Shown here in pieces: positions 54,527 to 64,000 of a DNA stretch of 64,000 nucleotides. Both the position numbers and the translations under genes were made by a program. The stretch comes from Helicobacter colisuis (GTDB lineage: Bacteria; Campylobacterota; Campylobacteria; Campylobacterales; Helicobacteraceae). The notes under the pieces were generated by a model that was given only the letters and a program-made list of their open reading frames with translations, was not told the origin of the DNA and did no database searches. The DNA lies in the NCBI RefSeq assembly GCF_023646285.1, contig NZ_JAMOKX010000001.1, positions 62,001-126,000 of the forward strand, written 5' to 3'. The stretch's first letter is position 1, and each line of letters starts with the position of its first letter.

Positions 54527-56944
54527 ATGGGTTTGCTTTTTGTTTTTAAAAACATTTTAAGATACCCCAAAAGCATTTTATCTTTATGCTTTTTGGTTTT
54601 CTTAATCTCTCTTTTTTATACTCTCAAACTCCCTATTGATGCAAACTCTGAAAGTTTAATCGCAGAAAATAATAAAGATTTTAAAATTTATGAAGAGATT
54701 CTACAAAATTATCAAAACAAAGACTTTTTAATTCTCTCTTTTAGTCCCCAAAATGATGATATTTTTAATCCACATTCCCTTAAAACACTTGAAAATCTTA
54801 TTGATGATATTCAAAAAATTCCGCAAGTAGAGAGCACCCTAAGCATTCTTAATGCCCCATTGCTAAAAAGCACTCCAACCCTAGAGCTTCAAGATATTTT
54901 AAAAATCAATCCCACCTTGCTTTCCCCGCAAACTGACAAAAATCTAGCCAAACAAGAAATCTTAAACCACTCCTTTTATACACAAAACATTATTTCCAAA
55001 AATGCAAAAGTAGCTGGGATTCTTATCTTTTTAAAAGAAGATTCCAAACTCAAAGAACTCTTATTGCTCAAAAAATCTGCCACACCCCAAGAATCTCAAC
55101 AAATACAAGAACTTATACGCACTCATAAAAAACAAATTCAAGACCAAAATGCAGAAATTATTCATTATCTAAAATCACTCCAAAGTCAATATCAATCCAA
55201 AGGCGAGATTCATCTTGGGGGAATCACTCTTATAACTAATGATATGATTGAATATGTCAAATCCGATCTCATCACTTATGGCACTATTTTAAGCATTATT
55301 CTAGCTCTGATGCTTTGGATATTCTTTAGGCAAATGTATTTTGTTGTTCTTAGCTTTGGTGTTTGTCTCTTTGTTTTAATTGTAAGCAGTGGAATCTTTT
55401 CATTTTTAGGCTATCAAATTACGATTGTTTCTAGTAACTATGTCTCTTTGCTTTTGATTATTTCTGTTTCTTTAATTGTGCATTTAATTGTTTCTTATTT
55501 GGAATTTTACAAGAAATTCCCCAAAGCCTCACAAAAAAACTTAGTCTTTGCTGTAATACTCAACAAATTTTCGCCAAGCTTTTTTGCAGTCTTAACAACT
55601 ATTATAGGATTTTTAAGCCTAATATTTTCTCAAATTCTCCCTATTATTCATCTAGGCATTATTATGAGTATTGGAGTTAGCGTTGCTCTTATATCCACCT
55701 TTATTCTTTTTGGAACGATTCTTGTGCTACTGCCAAAACCAACTCAACATAAAAATATTCCCAAATGGCATAAAAATCTACTAAGCAATTGCGCCAACAT
55801 TGCAATCAATAAACCAAAACTAGTCTATGGTATTGCTTTATTTTGTATTCTCTTTAGCATTTATGGTATCTTGTCTTTAAGAGTAGAAAATAGCTTTGTT
55901 AATTATTTCAAAGACAAGAGCGAGATTAAACAAGGCTTACTTCTTATTGACAAAGAATTAGGTGGCACCATTCCACTGGAAATTATTGTTACTTTTGATG
56001 AAGAATCTAATAGCCATTCTACAAGTTTTGAAGATGAATTTGAAGCAGAATTTAATGCTTTAGAAAAGGAAGATTCTTATTGGTTTGATAGTCAAAAGCT
56101 ACGGATTGCCAAAAATATCCATAATTACCTAAATAACAAAGAATTCATCGGCTCTATCTTAAGTCTCCATAGCCTTTCTATTTTGGTTGAATCTTTAGGC
56201 TTAGGTGCTGATGATTTTATGATGGCTTTTTTATACAAAAATTCCCCCCAAACCCTCAAAAGTCAGCTTTTTACACCTTATGTAAATCTTGAAAAAAATC
56301 AAATGCGCTTTGTTTTTCGCACTTTTGATTCCAATCCCAATCTTAAGCGCAATGCCTTTATTCAAGAAATTCAAAATGATTTAACACAAATCCTGCAAAA
56401 AGAACCTGTTAGTTTTCAAGTTAATGGCATAATGGTGCTTTATAATAATCTTTTGCAAAATCTTATTGCCTCTCAAATTGATACACTTAGTCTTGTTATT
56501 GGTGCAATCTTTATCGTATTTATTTTGATTTTTAGAAGCCTAAAGCTTTCCATTATTGCCTTATTAACCAATCTTATTCCCTTGGGCGCTATCTTTGGAT
56601 TTTTAGGGATAAGTGGGATTCCGCTAGATTTAATGGGTGTTACCATTGCGGCAATCTGCCTTGGTATTGGCGTTGATGATGTGATTCACTACATTCACCG
56701 CTACAAAGAAGAATTAAAATTCTACTCTATAAAAACAGCCATTAAAAACTCCCATAACTCCATCGGCAATGCAATGTATTACACAACTTTAATTATTGTT
56801 ATAGGATTTTGCTCAATGATGAGTAGCAATTTTATTCCCACTATTTATTTTGGATTACTCACTACTCTTGTTATGCTTTTAATGCTAATAAGCTCACTTA
56901 TTTTACTTCCGACACTTTTAATGACTTTTTATGCTAAAAAATAA
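54527..56944 (+). CDS. RND-family (MmpL/HpnN-like) lipid transporter paired with MlaA/MlaC
   Basis: About 805 residues from the ATG at 54527, one base after the mlaC stop; a GTG at 54503 would add 8 residues inside mlaC. Two repeats, each with one helix, a periplasmic domain and about five helices. The second half has G-I-P-L-D-L-M-G-V-T-I-A-A and the acidic G-V-D-D-V-I-H-Y. It belongs to the small RND group (MmpL, HpnN, SSD-like) and replaces the MlaFEDB ABC transporter usually linked to MlaC. It probably moves phospholipid using the proton gradient; direction unknown. Ends 16 bases inside recJ, tail to tail. Confidence 0.82.
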   Translation: MGLLFVFKNILRYPKSILSLCFLVFLISLFYTLKLPIDANSESLIAENNKDFKIYEEILQNYQNKDFLILSFSPQNDDIFNPHSLKTLENLIDDIQKIPQVESTLSILNAPLLKSTPTLELQDILKINPTLLSPQTDKNLAKQEILNHSFYTQNIISKNAKVAGILIFLKEDSKLKELLLLKKSATPQESQQIQELIRTHKKQIQDQNAEIIHYLKSLQSQYQSKGEIHLGGITLITNDMIEYVKSDLITYGTILSIILALMLWIFFRQMYFVVLSFGVCLFVLIVSSGIFSFLGYQITIVSSNYVSLLLIISVSLIVHLIVSYLEFYKKFPKASQKNLVFAVILNKFSPSFFAVLTTIIGFLSLIFSQILPIIHLGIIMSIGVSVALISTFILFGTILVLLPKPTQHKNIPKWHKNLLSNCANIAINKPKLVYGIALFCILFSIYGILSLRVENSFVNYFKDKSEIKQGLLLIDKELGGTIPLEIIVTFDEESNSHSTSFEDEFEAEFNALEKEDSYWFDSQKLRIAKNIHNYLNNKEFIGSILSLHSLSILVESLGLGADDFMMAFLYKNSPQTLKSQLFTPYVNLEKNQMRFVFRTFDSNPNLKRNAFIQEIQNDLTQILQKEPVSFQVNGIMVLYNNLLQNLIASQIDTLSLVIGAIFIVFILIFRSLKLSIIALLTNLIPLGAIFGFLGISGIPLDLMGVTIAAICLGIGVDDVIHYIHRYKEELKFYSIKTAIKNSHNSIGNAMYYTTLIIVIGFCSMMSSNFIPTIYFGLLTTLVMLLMLISSLILLPTLLMTFYAKK

Positions 56945-58509
56945 TCTTCTATTTTTAAAATCACATCAGAGCTAAAACAATCCCACTGCAAAGAATACAC
57001 AAGCTCTATTTCTTGATTCTCATAACCTTGAAGATTTTCAAAAAATCTCAAAGCTTCTTTTGTAATTCCTTCTTGCTCCAAAATTACTTTACTATTATTT
57101 CCTCCAAATAGCTTTACAGATAATACTTTTGCCCTTGTTACAAATTTTGGGATAGCATTACCCTCTCCATAAGGCTCAAATTCACTTAAAGTTTTAAAAA
57201 CTTCTCTATCTATTCTCTGAAGCGGCAAGATTCCAAGCACATCATCTTGATTTTTTTGTTTGCTATAAATCTCCATCTTCATTAACGCACTTTTAAAATC
57301 TATAAATTTTTCTTGCAGCAATCCAAGACCAGCTGCCTTAAAATGCCCACCAAATTTTTCCAAAAATTCCTTATTTCTCTCCAAAACTTCAACACAATCT
57401 ATGCTGCTAGAACGCATACTTCCCTTCAACCCAGCCTCATTGCTAGTTAAAACAATGCTAGGTCTCTCAAACTCTTCACAAAGTTTTGCTGCAACAATCC
57501 CAATAACCCCTTCATTCCAATTCGGATTACACACTACTACAAAAGGCAAAGTTTCAAAGTTCTCTTGACGTATAAATTCTTCTTTTGCCTCCAAAAAAAC
57601 TTGATTTTGTATAGCTTTTCTTTGCCAATTAAGCTCCAAAAGTTCCTCCAAAATTTCACAGGCTGCTTTAAAATCATCTTGTATCAAAAACCGATAGGCA
57701 AGTTCAGCACTTCCTAGCCGACCAGCACAATTCAAAAGTGGGACAAAATAATATCCCAACAACCGAGAATTAAGTGGATATTTCTTAAAATGATTCCTTA
57801 ACAAACTTAAAGATACTCGTTTATTTTGCCCTAAAATCTCTAGCCCTTTTTTTAAAAGCACCCAATTAATGCCCCTTAGAGGCATAACATCACTCACAAT
57901 AGCCAAAGCCAACAAATCCAAAAATTCAAGCATTGAAACTTGCAAATTCATTTCTTTTTTAATAGCAGCGCACAGATACCACGCCACACAAGCTCCACAA
58001 ATTTCAGATTCTGGGAAATTTGGAGAAAGCTTAGGATTGCAAATTAGTGCATCTGGTAGAATCTCTTGGGGAGTGTGGTGATCAGTGATAATTAACTCAA
58101 TCCCCCTTTTTTTGCAAACTTCTGCGGCTTCTATGGCATTAATCCCATTATCTGCTGTGATAATCATATCACACTCTATTCTTTCTACCAAAGCACTAGA
58201 AATTCCATATCCATCACTAAAGCGATTAGGTATAACAATTGCAATCTTATAGGGTATTCTTTTAAAAAAATCTTGTAATATCGCACAAGACACAACACCA
58301 TCCACATCATAATCCCCAACTACAACTATTCTTTTTTGTTCTTTTATGGCTTGGGCAATTTTTTGGGCAATTTCTGAAAGATCATTTAAAGTGCTTGGCA
58401 AGGGGAGATTTTGTAGATTTAAAATCTCCGTTGCACTAAAGCGCGTAGTAAGTTTCTTGCTAATAAGTTCTTTGTTAAGTAAAGGTAGATTCTGCAAATC
58501 AATTGGCAT
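56929..58509 (-). CDS. recJ: Single-stranded-DNA exonuclease RecJ
   Basis: 526 residues. DHH-family motifs V-G-D-Y-D-V-D-G near 60-67, A-D-N-G near 120 and T-D-H-H near 141, then the DHHA1 block with G-G-H-F-K-A-A-G-L near 385 and an OB-like C-terminus. It degrades single strands 5' to 3' in recombination and mismatch repair. Overlaps pyrG by 11 bases. Confidence 0.95.
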   Translation of the reverse strand: MPIDLQNLPLLNKELISKKLTTRFSATEILNLQNLPLPSTLNDLSEIAQKIAQAIKEQKRIVVVGDYDVDGVVSCAILQDFFKRIPYKIAIVIPNRFSDGYGISSALVERIECDMIITADNGINAIEAAEVCKKRGIELIITDHHTPQEILPDALICNPKLSPNFPESEICGACVAWYLCAAIKKEMNLQVSMLEFLDLLALAIVSDVMPLRGINWVLLKKGLEILGQNKRVSLSLLRNHFKKYPLNSRLLGYYFVPLLNCAGRLGSAELAYRFLIQDDFKAACEILEELLELNWQRKAIQNQVFLEAKEEFIRQENFETLPFVVVCNPNWNEGVIGIVAAKLCEEFERPSIVLTSNEAGLKGSMRSSSIDCVEVLERNKEFLEKFGGHFKAAGLGLLQEKFIDFKSALMKMEIYSKQKNQDDVLGILPLQRIDREVFKTLSEFEPYGEGNAIPKFVTRAKVLSVKLFGGNNSKVILEQEGITKEALRFFENLQGYENQEIELVYSLQWDCFSSDVILKIEDYFLA

Positions 58510-60139
58510 TATACTTTAAAGCCTGCTTAATAAACTCTAAGATTACCAAATTAGGTGCCTGCAATCTTGAAGTGAATTCTGGATGGAATTGAACAGCAAC
58601 AAACCAAGGATGATTTTCTAACTCAATCACTTCAATAAGTCCTTTTGATTCCCCTGAGATAATCAATCCATTTTTTTCTAAAATCTCTTTGTATTTAGGG
58701 TTTGCTTCATAACGATGACGATGTCTTTCTTTGATAGTTTTTTGTCCATTATAAGCTTTTTGTAGCCTACTACCCTCTTTAGTTTGACACTCATACTCTC
58801 CAAGTCTCATTGTCCCACCCATAGGAGAAGTGTGCGTGCGAATCTGCTTTTCCCCATTTTGATCAATGAAATTCTCAATTAAATAAATAAAAGGCTCTTT
58901 TGTTTTTGGATTAAACTCCATTGAATCAGCTTCCTTAATTCCCAATACATTACGCGCAAACTCCAAAATTGCCAGTTGCATACCAAGACAGATTCCAAGG
59001 AATGGAATTTTATTTTCCCTTGCAAATTTAATTGCTTCCATTTTGCCCTTAATCCCACGCTCACCAAATCCACCGGGCACTAAGATTCCATCAACATATT
59101 TTAATTGCTCTAATAGTTCTTGATTCCGTTCTAACTCCTCACTATCAATCCATTGAATATTCACTTTAGTGTCTAAATTTGCCCCTGCATGCACCAAAGC
59201 TTCAATAAGAGACTTGTATGATTCTTTAAGGTTAAGATATTTACCAACAAAAGCAATACTTACTTCATTTTGAGGGGCTAAGATTCGCTTAACAAGACTA
59301 TCCCATTCTTTCATATTAGGTGTAGATTGTGGTAATTTCAAAAACCTTGAAATTGGAACCAAAACCCCCTCTTTTAGGAAATTTAAAGGCATTTGATAAA
59401 TGCTTTTAGCATCTTGAGCAGTAATCACACAATCATAATCCACATCACAACCCATTGAGAGCTTATTTTTTAACTCTTTTGATAATTCTTTTTCTGTGCG
59501 TGCAATAATAATTTGCGGAGTAATACCAATGCGTCTTAACTCCTGCACACTATGTTGCGTGGGCTTTGTTTTTAATTCTCCTGCCACACGAATAAGTGGA
59601 ATGAGTGTAACATGCACACTAATTACACGCTCTATCCCATATTCGTGCTTAATCTCGCGCATTGCCTCCAAAAATGGTAATCCTTCAATATCGCCCACAG
59701 TTCCACCAAGCTCGACCACCAAAATCTCCTTGCCCTCACCTGCAAGTTTAATTCTCCTTTTAATCTCATCAACAATGTGTGGAATCACCTGAATAGTCTT
59801 ACCCAAATACCCACCTTTGCGCTCCCTATCAATAACAGAAAGATACACTTGCCCAGTTGTAAAGTTGTTTTTGGAAGAAAAATCCATATTTAAAAACCGC
59901 TCATAATGCCCAATATCTAAATCAGTCTCCGCACCATCTCGCGTAACAAAGACTTCTCCGTGCTCTAAAGGACTCATTGTGCCAGGATCGACATTGATAT
60001 AAGGATCAATTTTTAAAATCCCCACTTCAAAACCAGAATGTTTTAATAAAGTTGCAATAGATGAAGAAGTGATCCCTTTACCAAGAGAGCTTAAAACCCC
60101 TCCTGTTACAAATATATATTTTGTCTCTATCTTAGACAT
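58499..60139 (-). CDS. pyrG: CTP synthase
   Basis: 546 residues. N-terminal amidoligase with [11 protein letters not shown] near 11-21 and E-L-G-G-T-V-G-D near 142; C-terminal glutaminase with nucleophile Cys in G-I-C-L-G-M-Q and the V-Q-F-H-P-E-F catalytic pair near 520. It makes CTP from UTP. First gene of pyrG-recJ, with a TATAAT upstream. Confidence 0.98.
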   Translation of the reverse strand: MSKIETKYIFVTGGVLSSLGKGITSSSIATLLKHSGFEVGILKIDPYINVDPGTMSPLEHGEVFVTRDGAETDLDIGHYERFLNMDFSSKNNFTTGQVYLSVIDRERKGGYLGKTIQVIPHIVDEIKRRIKLAGEGKEILVVELGGTVGDIEGLPFLEAMREIKHEYGIERVISVHVTLIPLIRVAGELKTKPTQHSVQELRRIGITPQIIIARTEKELSKELKNKLSMGCDVDYDCVITAQDAKSIYQMPLNFLKEGVLVPISRFLKLPQSTPNMKEWDSLVKRILAPQNEVSIAFVGKYLNLKESYKSLIEALVHAGANLDTKVNIQWIDSEELERNQELLEQLKYVDGILVPGGFGERGIKGKMEAIKFARENKIPFLGICLGMQLAILEFARNVLGIKEADSMEFNPKTKEPFIYLIENFIDQNGEKQIRTHTSPMGGTMRLGEYECQTKEGSRLQKAYNGQKTIKERHRHRYEANPKYKEILEKNGLIISGESKGLIEVIELENHPWFVAVQFHPEFTSRLQAPNLVILEFIKQALKYNAN

Positions 60140-60167
60140 AGCAAAACCTCTAAAAAATATTTTGGAA

Positions 60168-60173
60168 ATTATA
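60168..60173 (-). promoter_or_regulatory. -10 of pyrG-recJ
   Basis: Reverse-strand TATAAT 28 bases upstream of the pyrG ATG, with AGAGG as ribosome site between. Confidence 0.55.
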
Positions 60174-60351
60174 ACGCCTTAGAAGTTAATTTTCACTTTT
60201 TTATAAGCTTGTTTTTAAAATATATTGATGGCTTTTTACGCAGTTATTTTATTTTTTAGAATTATAAATTTTCAAACTACCTTTTATTTTCCTTGCAAAA
60301 AACTCCAAAAAAACTCTAGCTTTTTATAAAAAGTGCATTATGAGAGCTTTA
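60174..60351. other. AT-rich intergenic region pyrG-pseH
   Basis: About 180 bases of very AT-rich sequence between two minus-strand genes. Apart from the pyrG -10 at its edge I see no gene and no convincing hairpin. Confidence 0.5.
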
Positions 60352-60810
60352 TTAATTTTTATTATAATATTTAAAATAACTCATTATCTCATCCTTTTTT
60401 GTTAAAATAAAGCCAAATCTTAAATAAAGATTAATAGCCTTGATATTCTCATTAAAAGCACAAGCATAAAGATTCTTAACAGCCAATTCCTTTAAAGCAT
60501 AGTCCATAAGAATCTCCATAAGTTTTGCACCATAGCCTTTTAAATGCGGATTTTGGTATAATCCAAACTCACACGAATTGCCCCTTTTTAAATCCACAAA
60601 ATCAATCACACCAATAGCCTCTTGATTTAAAAAAACTAAAAAATACAATTTTGTAGAATTATTTTTTAACCCTTCAATAAAACCCAAATGCTCTTCCCAA
60701 GAAATTACCTTATTTTTCATAAAGCAAGAAATTTTTGGGTTATTTCTCCATTCCCAAATCTCTCGCTTTTGACAATTATCAAGCTCAACAAAATTCTTTA
60801 AAATTACCAC
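60352..60810 (-). CDS. pseH: PseH, GNAT acetyltransferase of pseudaminic acid synthesis
   Basis: 152 residues of the GNAT fold. W-E-W-R-N near 19 and M-K-N-K-V-I-S-W-E-E-H near 31-41 are characteristic of PseH; the acetyl-CoA loop is N-P-H-L-K-G-Y-G-A-K near 87. It acetylates the C4 amine of the UDP-sugar precursor of pseudaminic acid, which decorates flagellin. The start is a GTG directly after the ccdA stop. The other pse genes are not in this window. Confidence 0.85.
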   Translation of the reverse strand: MVILKNFVELDNCQKREIWEWRNNPKISCFMKNKVISWEEHLGFIEGLKNNSTKLYFLVFLNQEAIGVIDFVDLKRGNSCEFGLYQNPHLKGYGAKLMEILMDYALKELAVKNLYACAFNENIKAINLYLRFGFILTKKDEIMSYFKYYNKN

Positions 60811-61560
60811 TTAAGCAAAAACTCCTACAAGATAATTAGATAACCAAGCCATTTTTCCACTCATTATCAAAATTCCAATTGTAATTAATAACCCACCAGC
60901 AAACCACTCAATCCATTTAAAATATTTCTTAATGTGATCCAAAAATGCAAAAACATACCCAACCAAAAAAGCACAAAGCAAAAAAGGCAAACTAAATCCT
61001 AGAGTATAAACCACCATAAGCTTAATCCCATCACTAGCTTCCAAACTCGCTAGAGAAATAATTCCTGCTAAAATAGGACCCACACAAGGTGTCCAACCCA
61101 ACGAAAAACTCACACCTAACAAAAAAGGAGTAAAAAAATCACGAAAAAAATTAAAAGAGATTGTTTGAATGGAAAAAGTTTTTTGGTAATTCAAAAAAGG
61201 AATCTGAATAATTCTAGCCGTATGCAATCCAAAAACTATTAAGATCCCTCCAGCAAAATACGCCACAATAGGACTAAGCAAAATACCTCCACCCAAGATT
61301 CTAGCTGCCACAGCCCCTAATAAAACAAAAACAATTCCCATTCCTAAAACAAAAAACAAAGCATTGCGAACAATCACTAAGCGCATTCTCAAATCCAACT
61401 TCTTATAAGCCTTAAGCTCACTGATAGATACTTCTGAAATATAAGAGAGGTAAGCAGGAATAAGTGGCAAAACGCAGGGACTAATAAAAGTTAGAATCCC
61501 TGCAATAAAGCTGATTAAAAGTGGTGCCTTGTCAAAAAAAACAATCAACCATTCTTCCAA
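60811..61560 (-). CDS. ccdA: CcdA/DsbD-family cytochrome c biogenesis protein
   Basis: About 250 residues and six helices, each half with a catalytic Cys: F-I-S-P-C-V-L-P near 26 and G-W-T-P-C-V-G-P near 140. CcdA passes electrons from thioredoxin across the membrane for apocytochrome c reduction. I prefer the TTG at 61558-61560 because AGGG lies 7 bases upstream; a TTG two codons earlier is possible. Similar to HP0265. Confidence 0.9.
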   Translation of the reverse strand: MEEWLIVFFDKAPLLISFIAGILTFISPCVLPLIPAYLSYISEVSISELKAYKKLDLRMRLVIVRNALFFVLGMGIVFVLLGAVAARILGGGILLSPIVAYFAGGILIVFGLHTARIIQIPFLNYQKTFSIQTISFNFFRDFFTPFLLGVSFSLGWTPCVGPILAGIISLASLEASDGIKLMVVYTLGFSLPFLLCAFLVGYVFAFLDHIKKYFKWIEWFAGGLLITIGILIMSGKMAWLSNYLVGVFA

Positions 61561-61586
61561 AAGCAATCCCTATTACAAAAAAGTTA

Positions 61587-62861
61587 CTAATCTAGCAAAT
61601 TAGGTAACCACAAGGAAATTTCCGGAACATAAGTTGTCAAAATTAAACCAAATAGCAAAACACATAACCAAGGAATAATAGAAATTGTTACATCTTTTAG
61701 GCTTAAATTTGTCAATGAACTCGCCACAAAAAGATTCAAGCCAACAGGTGGCGTTAGCATACCAATCTCCATATTTACAATCATAATAATACCAAAATGA
61801 ATAGGATCAATTCCAAGCTGCAATGCAATTGGCAAAAGCAATGGCGTCATAATCATAACAACCGAGCTTGGCTCCATAAATTGCCCCATTATAAAGAGAA
61901 TGAGATTAACTAGGATCAAAAACATCCACCAAGTCATATTCATACCCACTAAACTCTCAGCAATAATATGTGGTATCCTCTCACTTGTTAAGAAATGTGC
62001 AAAGACAACTGCAAAACCAATAATAAAGAAAATCATCGCTGTTGTGATGGCAGCATCCAAAAATACACCATATAGATCTTTAATTTTAATGTCTTTATAC
62101 ACAAAAATTGAGACAATAAAAGCATACACTGCGCTAATTCCTGCTGCTTCAGTGGCAGTAAAGATTCCTGCATAGATTCCGCCAATTACAACAAAAACAA
62201 TCAATAACGCCCAAAAAGCTTCTTTAAACTTCATCCATCGTTCTTTAAAGCTTGCTGGAGTTGTTGATTTAAATCCAAGTCGCTTAGCACCAATATATGC
62301 ATAAAGCATCATCGCTCCACCAATCATTAAACCAGGAATAACTCCCGCCATAAAAAGCTTTTCAATAGAAACTTCCGCTGTTACACCATAAACAATCATT
62401 ACAACAGAAGGTGGAATCAAAATCCCAAGACTACCCGCTGAAGTAATTGCGCCCACAGAATAGCTCTTAGGATATCCTGCTTCGTTTAGTGCAACAAACA
62501 TAACCGAACCAATTGCAACAACAGTAGCAGGAGAACTTCCACTTACAGCAGCAAAAATAATACAAGCCAAAATCGCACTCATAGGAAGCCCACCTGGCAA
62601 ATGCCCCACGATGCTTTTTGCAAAATCAACAATTCTTTGTGCGGAACTTCCTTTACTCATCAAAGAACCCGCTAAAATAAACATTGGAATCGCCATTAAC
62701 GCTGGTTTTAAACCATTAAGCATAATCTCTGGAACTCCCATAATATCATAGGAACTAAATAAAATCATCGTGCATACCGCACTCACTCCCAAGGAAATTG
62801 CAACAGGAACACCAAGCAACAACAATCCAAACAAAACAATTAGCAAAAATGCAACACTCAT
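61587..62861 (-). CDS. dctM: TRAP transporter large membrane subunit DctM
   Basis: 424 residues, about 12 helices. Family blocks include G-V-P-V-A-I-S-L-G near 17, V-S-G-S-S-P-A-T-V near 108, G-I-L-I-P-P-S near 145 and M-L-T-P-P-V-G-L near 372. Imports C4-dicarboxylates or a similar organic acid with sodium, fed by DctP. GGGGAG precedes the ATG. Order dctP-dctQ-dctM. Confidence 0.94.
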   Translation of the reverse strand: MSVAFLLIVLFGLLLLGVPVAISLGVSAVCTMILFSSYDIMGVPEIMLNGLKPALMAIPMFILAGSLMSKGSSAQRIVDFAKSIVGHLPGGLPMSAILACIIFAAVSGSSPATVVAIGSVMFVALNEAGYPKSYSVGAITSAGSLGILIPPSVVMIVYGVTAEVSIEKLFMAGVIPGLMIGGAMMLYAYIGAKRLGFKSTTPASFKERWMKFKEAFWALLIVFVVIGGIYAGIFTATEAAGISAVYAFIVSIFVYKDIKIKDLYGVFLDAAITTAMIFFIIGFAVVFAHFLTSERIPHIIAESLVGMNMTWWMFLILVNLILFIMGQFMEPSSVVMIMTPLLLPIALQLGIDPIHFGIIMIVNMEIGMLTPPVGLNLFVASSLTNLSLKDVTISIIPWLCVLLFGLILTTYVPEISLWLPNLLD

Positions 62862-62870
62862 AATCTCCCC

Positions 62871-63491
62871 TTAATCCTTAATCACCGAATCATGTATCAT
62901 TTCTTCTTCTGCATTTTTAACAACTTTATCAGCATCCATCCAAGAAACTTCATAAATTTTTTCTATACTGCGGTAAGTTGCCCCAAAAAATGCAATTGGC
63001 AAACAAAGAAGGAAAATCCATAAAGGGACATTATGAAGTGCCTCACTCATATAACCTATTTCGTAATTCAACACGCAAACCATCAAACTTGCATAAAACA
63101 TAAATCCTAAAAAAATAGAATTCAAGATATGTGTCCCAAGAACACAAGCTTTTGCCCAAGATGGAGAGAATTTTTCAAGAAGCATTGTTACGGAAATATG
63201 AACACCTTTTCTAAAGCCATAAGCTGCTCCAAAAAAAGCTGACCACAAAAAACAATATCGTGCCACTTCCTCTGCCCAAGTTAATGAGCCAATCTCCGGG
63301 AAAAACCCGGCGATATATCGCATAAATACATTAATTGCTGTAATCACAATTCCAATCACCATTCCACACACAGCAACATTTTTATTAATTCCTGCAATAA
63401 TTACATCTAAAATTGCAAAGAATTTGTTGATTTCAGGACTTTTGTGCGCATATAAAAACGGCTTTTGAATTATTAATAACAATCCTTTCAA
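62871..63491 (-). CDS. dctQ: TRAP transporter small membrane subunit DctQ
   Basis: About 206 residues, four helices, with the DctQ signature L-T-W-A-E-E-V-A-R-Y near 84 and G-A-A-Y-G-F-R-K-G near 105. I start at the TTG at 63489-63491, 6 bases after AAAGGG; a TTG two codons earlier touches the ribosome site. The N-terminus is somewhat longer than average. Confidence 0.9.
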   Translation of the reverse strand: MKGLLLIIQKPFLYAHKSPEINKFFAILDVIIAGINKNVAVCGMVIGIVITAINVFMRYIAGFFPEIGSLTWAEEVARYCFLWSAFFGAAYGFRKGVHISVTMLLEKFSPSWAKACVLGTHILNSIFLGFMFYASLMVCVLNYEIGYMSEALHNVPLWIFLLCLPIAFFGATYRSIEKIYEVSWMDADKVVKNAEEEMIHDSVIKD

Positions 63492-63501
63492 ATCCAACCC
63501 T

Positions 63502-64000
63502 TTATTTAGTATTAATTGTCTTTTCGATTAACTCTTGACTAACTAAATCATAAAACTTTGGATAAATTGCAACCATCACATCTTTCCATTGTTGCTTTTG
63601 ATCTTCAGTAAGCTCAAAAATCTGCGTTCCTGTTTTATCATCTGCTTTAAGTTTATCTAAAAGCATCGCTTCTTCTTTTGCACTCTCTTCTCTTTCATAA
63701 GCAGTCGCTTCTTTCATTGCTGCAACAAATTTCTCTTGTAAATTTTTTGGCAATTCATTCCAAAACTTCTCACTTGCAACTACCAAATAGCCTAAATATC
63801 CGTGATTAGACATTGTAATAGAGCTTTGCACTTCATAAAATTTAGAATTATAAAGGTTTGAAAGCGGATTCTCAGCTGCATCAACAACACCAGTTTGCAA
63901 TGCTGAATAAACTTCTCCAAAAGGCAAAACCTGTGGAATCCCTTTAACTGCTTTTGTTTGTTCCTCTAACACTTTAGAACTCATAATACGCATTTTTTGT
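63502..64000 (-). CDS. dctP: TRAP transporter solute-binding protein DctP, partial
   Basis: The 166 C-terminal residues; the reading continues past the window end (Q-K-M-R-I-M-S-S-K-V). Diagnostic DctP segment P-F-G-E-V-Y-S-A-L-Q-T-G-V-V-D-A-A-E-N, containing the G-x-V-D-x-A-E-N ligand-binding motif, then a Lys/Glu-rich helical end. It captures the substrate in the periplasm. The N-terminal half and signal peptide are outside the window. Confidence 0.93.
   Translation of the reverse strand, partial: QKMRIMSSKVLEEQTKAVKGIPQVLPFGEVYSALQTGVVDAAENPLSNLYNSKFYEVQSSITMSNHGYLGYLVVASEKFWNELPKNLQEKFVAAMKEATAYEREESAKEEAMLLDKLKADDKTGTQIFELTEDQKQQWKDVMVAIYPKFYDLVSQELIEKTINTK

Noticed and set aside
1-64000. 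tRNA, rRNA, CRISPR arrays and insertion sequences
   Set aside because: I looked for T-loop-like GTTCGA motifs, regularly spaced repeats and transposase motifs and recognised none; gaps between genes are short.

Overview
The window reads as a chromosome segment from an AT-rich Campylobacterota species, most likely an enterohepatic Helicobacter. Three signs point there. Gene order matches H. pylori over a long block (mfd, ccmA, csd1, folC, lptE, leuS, a small membrane protein, secF, secD, yajC, nhaA, addA). Helicobacter/Campylobacter-type linkages are present (hemN-glpC; ispDF, an HP1021-type regulator, a sulfate-adenylyltransferase-like gene and pgpA; cbpA-hspR; fliF-fliG-fliH-dxs; mlaA-mlaC-RND). 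Some genes are absent from gastric H. pylori but known in enterohepatic species (PglB oligosaccharyltransferase, DctPQM TRAP transporter). These synteny statements come from memory, not from a search.

Layout. 1-8.3 kb (+ strand, one minus gene): end of hemN, glpC, a methyl-accepting chemotaxis protein, the fused isoprenoid enzyme ispDF with an atypical response regulator, a Sat-like protein and pgpA, then a PilJ-like sensor fragment and a lipoprotein. 8.4-28.1 kb (- strand): menaquinone decarboxylase, YmdB-like phosphodiesterase, mfd, cell-shape genes ccmA/csd1, folC, a degenerate GGDEF protein, lptE, leuS, the Sec accessory genes, nhaA and addA. 28.1-31.1 kb (+): heat-shock pair cbpA-hspR and the kgtP dicarboxylate symporter. 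31.1-36.8 kb: an accessory islet with a Type IIG restriction-modification gene split by a frameshift, a translationally coupled membrane-bound pentapeptide-repeat protein, and a decayed glcG/hbpS-type pseudogene. 37-39.5 kb (-): moaC and pglB. 39.6-45.0 kb (+): a tripartite RND efflux operon. 45.1-53.3 kb (+): an unknown protein with an OB-like start and a pseudo-receiver end, hisC, flagellar MS-ring/switch genes and dxs. 53.2-56.9 kb (+): an MlaA-MlaC-RND lipid-transport operon. 56.9-64 kb (-): recJ, pyrG, pseH, ccdA and a TRAP transporter cut by the window end.

Most of the window is housekeeping. The least explained parts are the RM/pentapeptide islet, the pseudo-receiver protein at 45.1 kb, and several proteins that keep a signalling or catalytic fold while lacking key residues (regulator without phospho-Asp, Sat-like protein without the nucleotide-binding motif, GGDEF protein with substituted metal and substrate residues, PilJ-type sensor with no output domain). 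No tRNA, rRNA, CRISPR array or insertion sequence was recognised.
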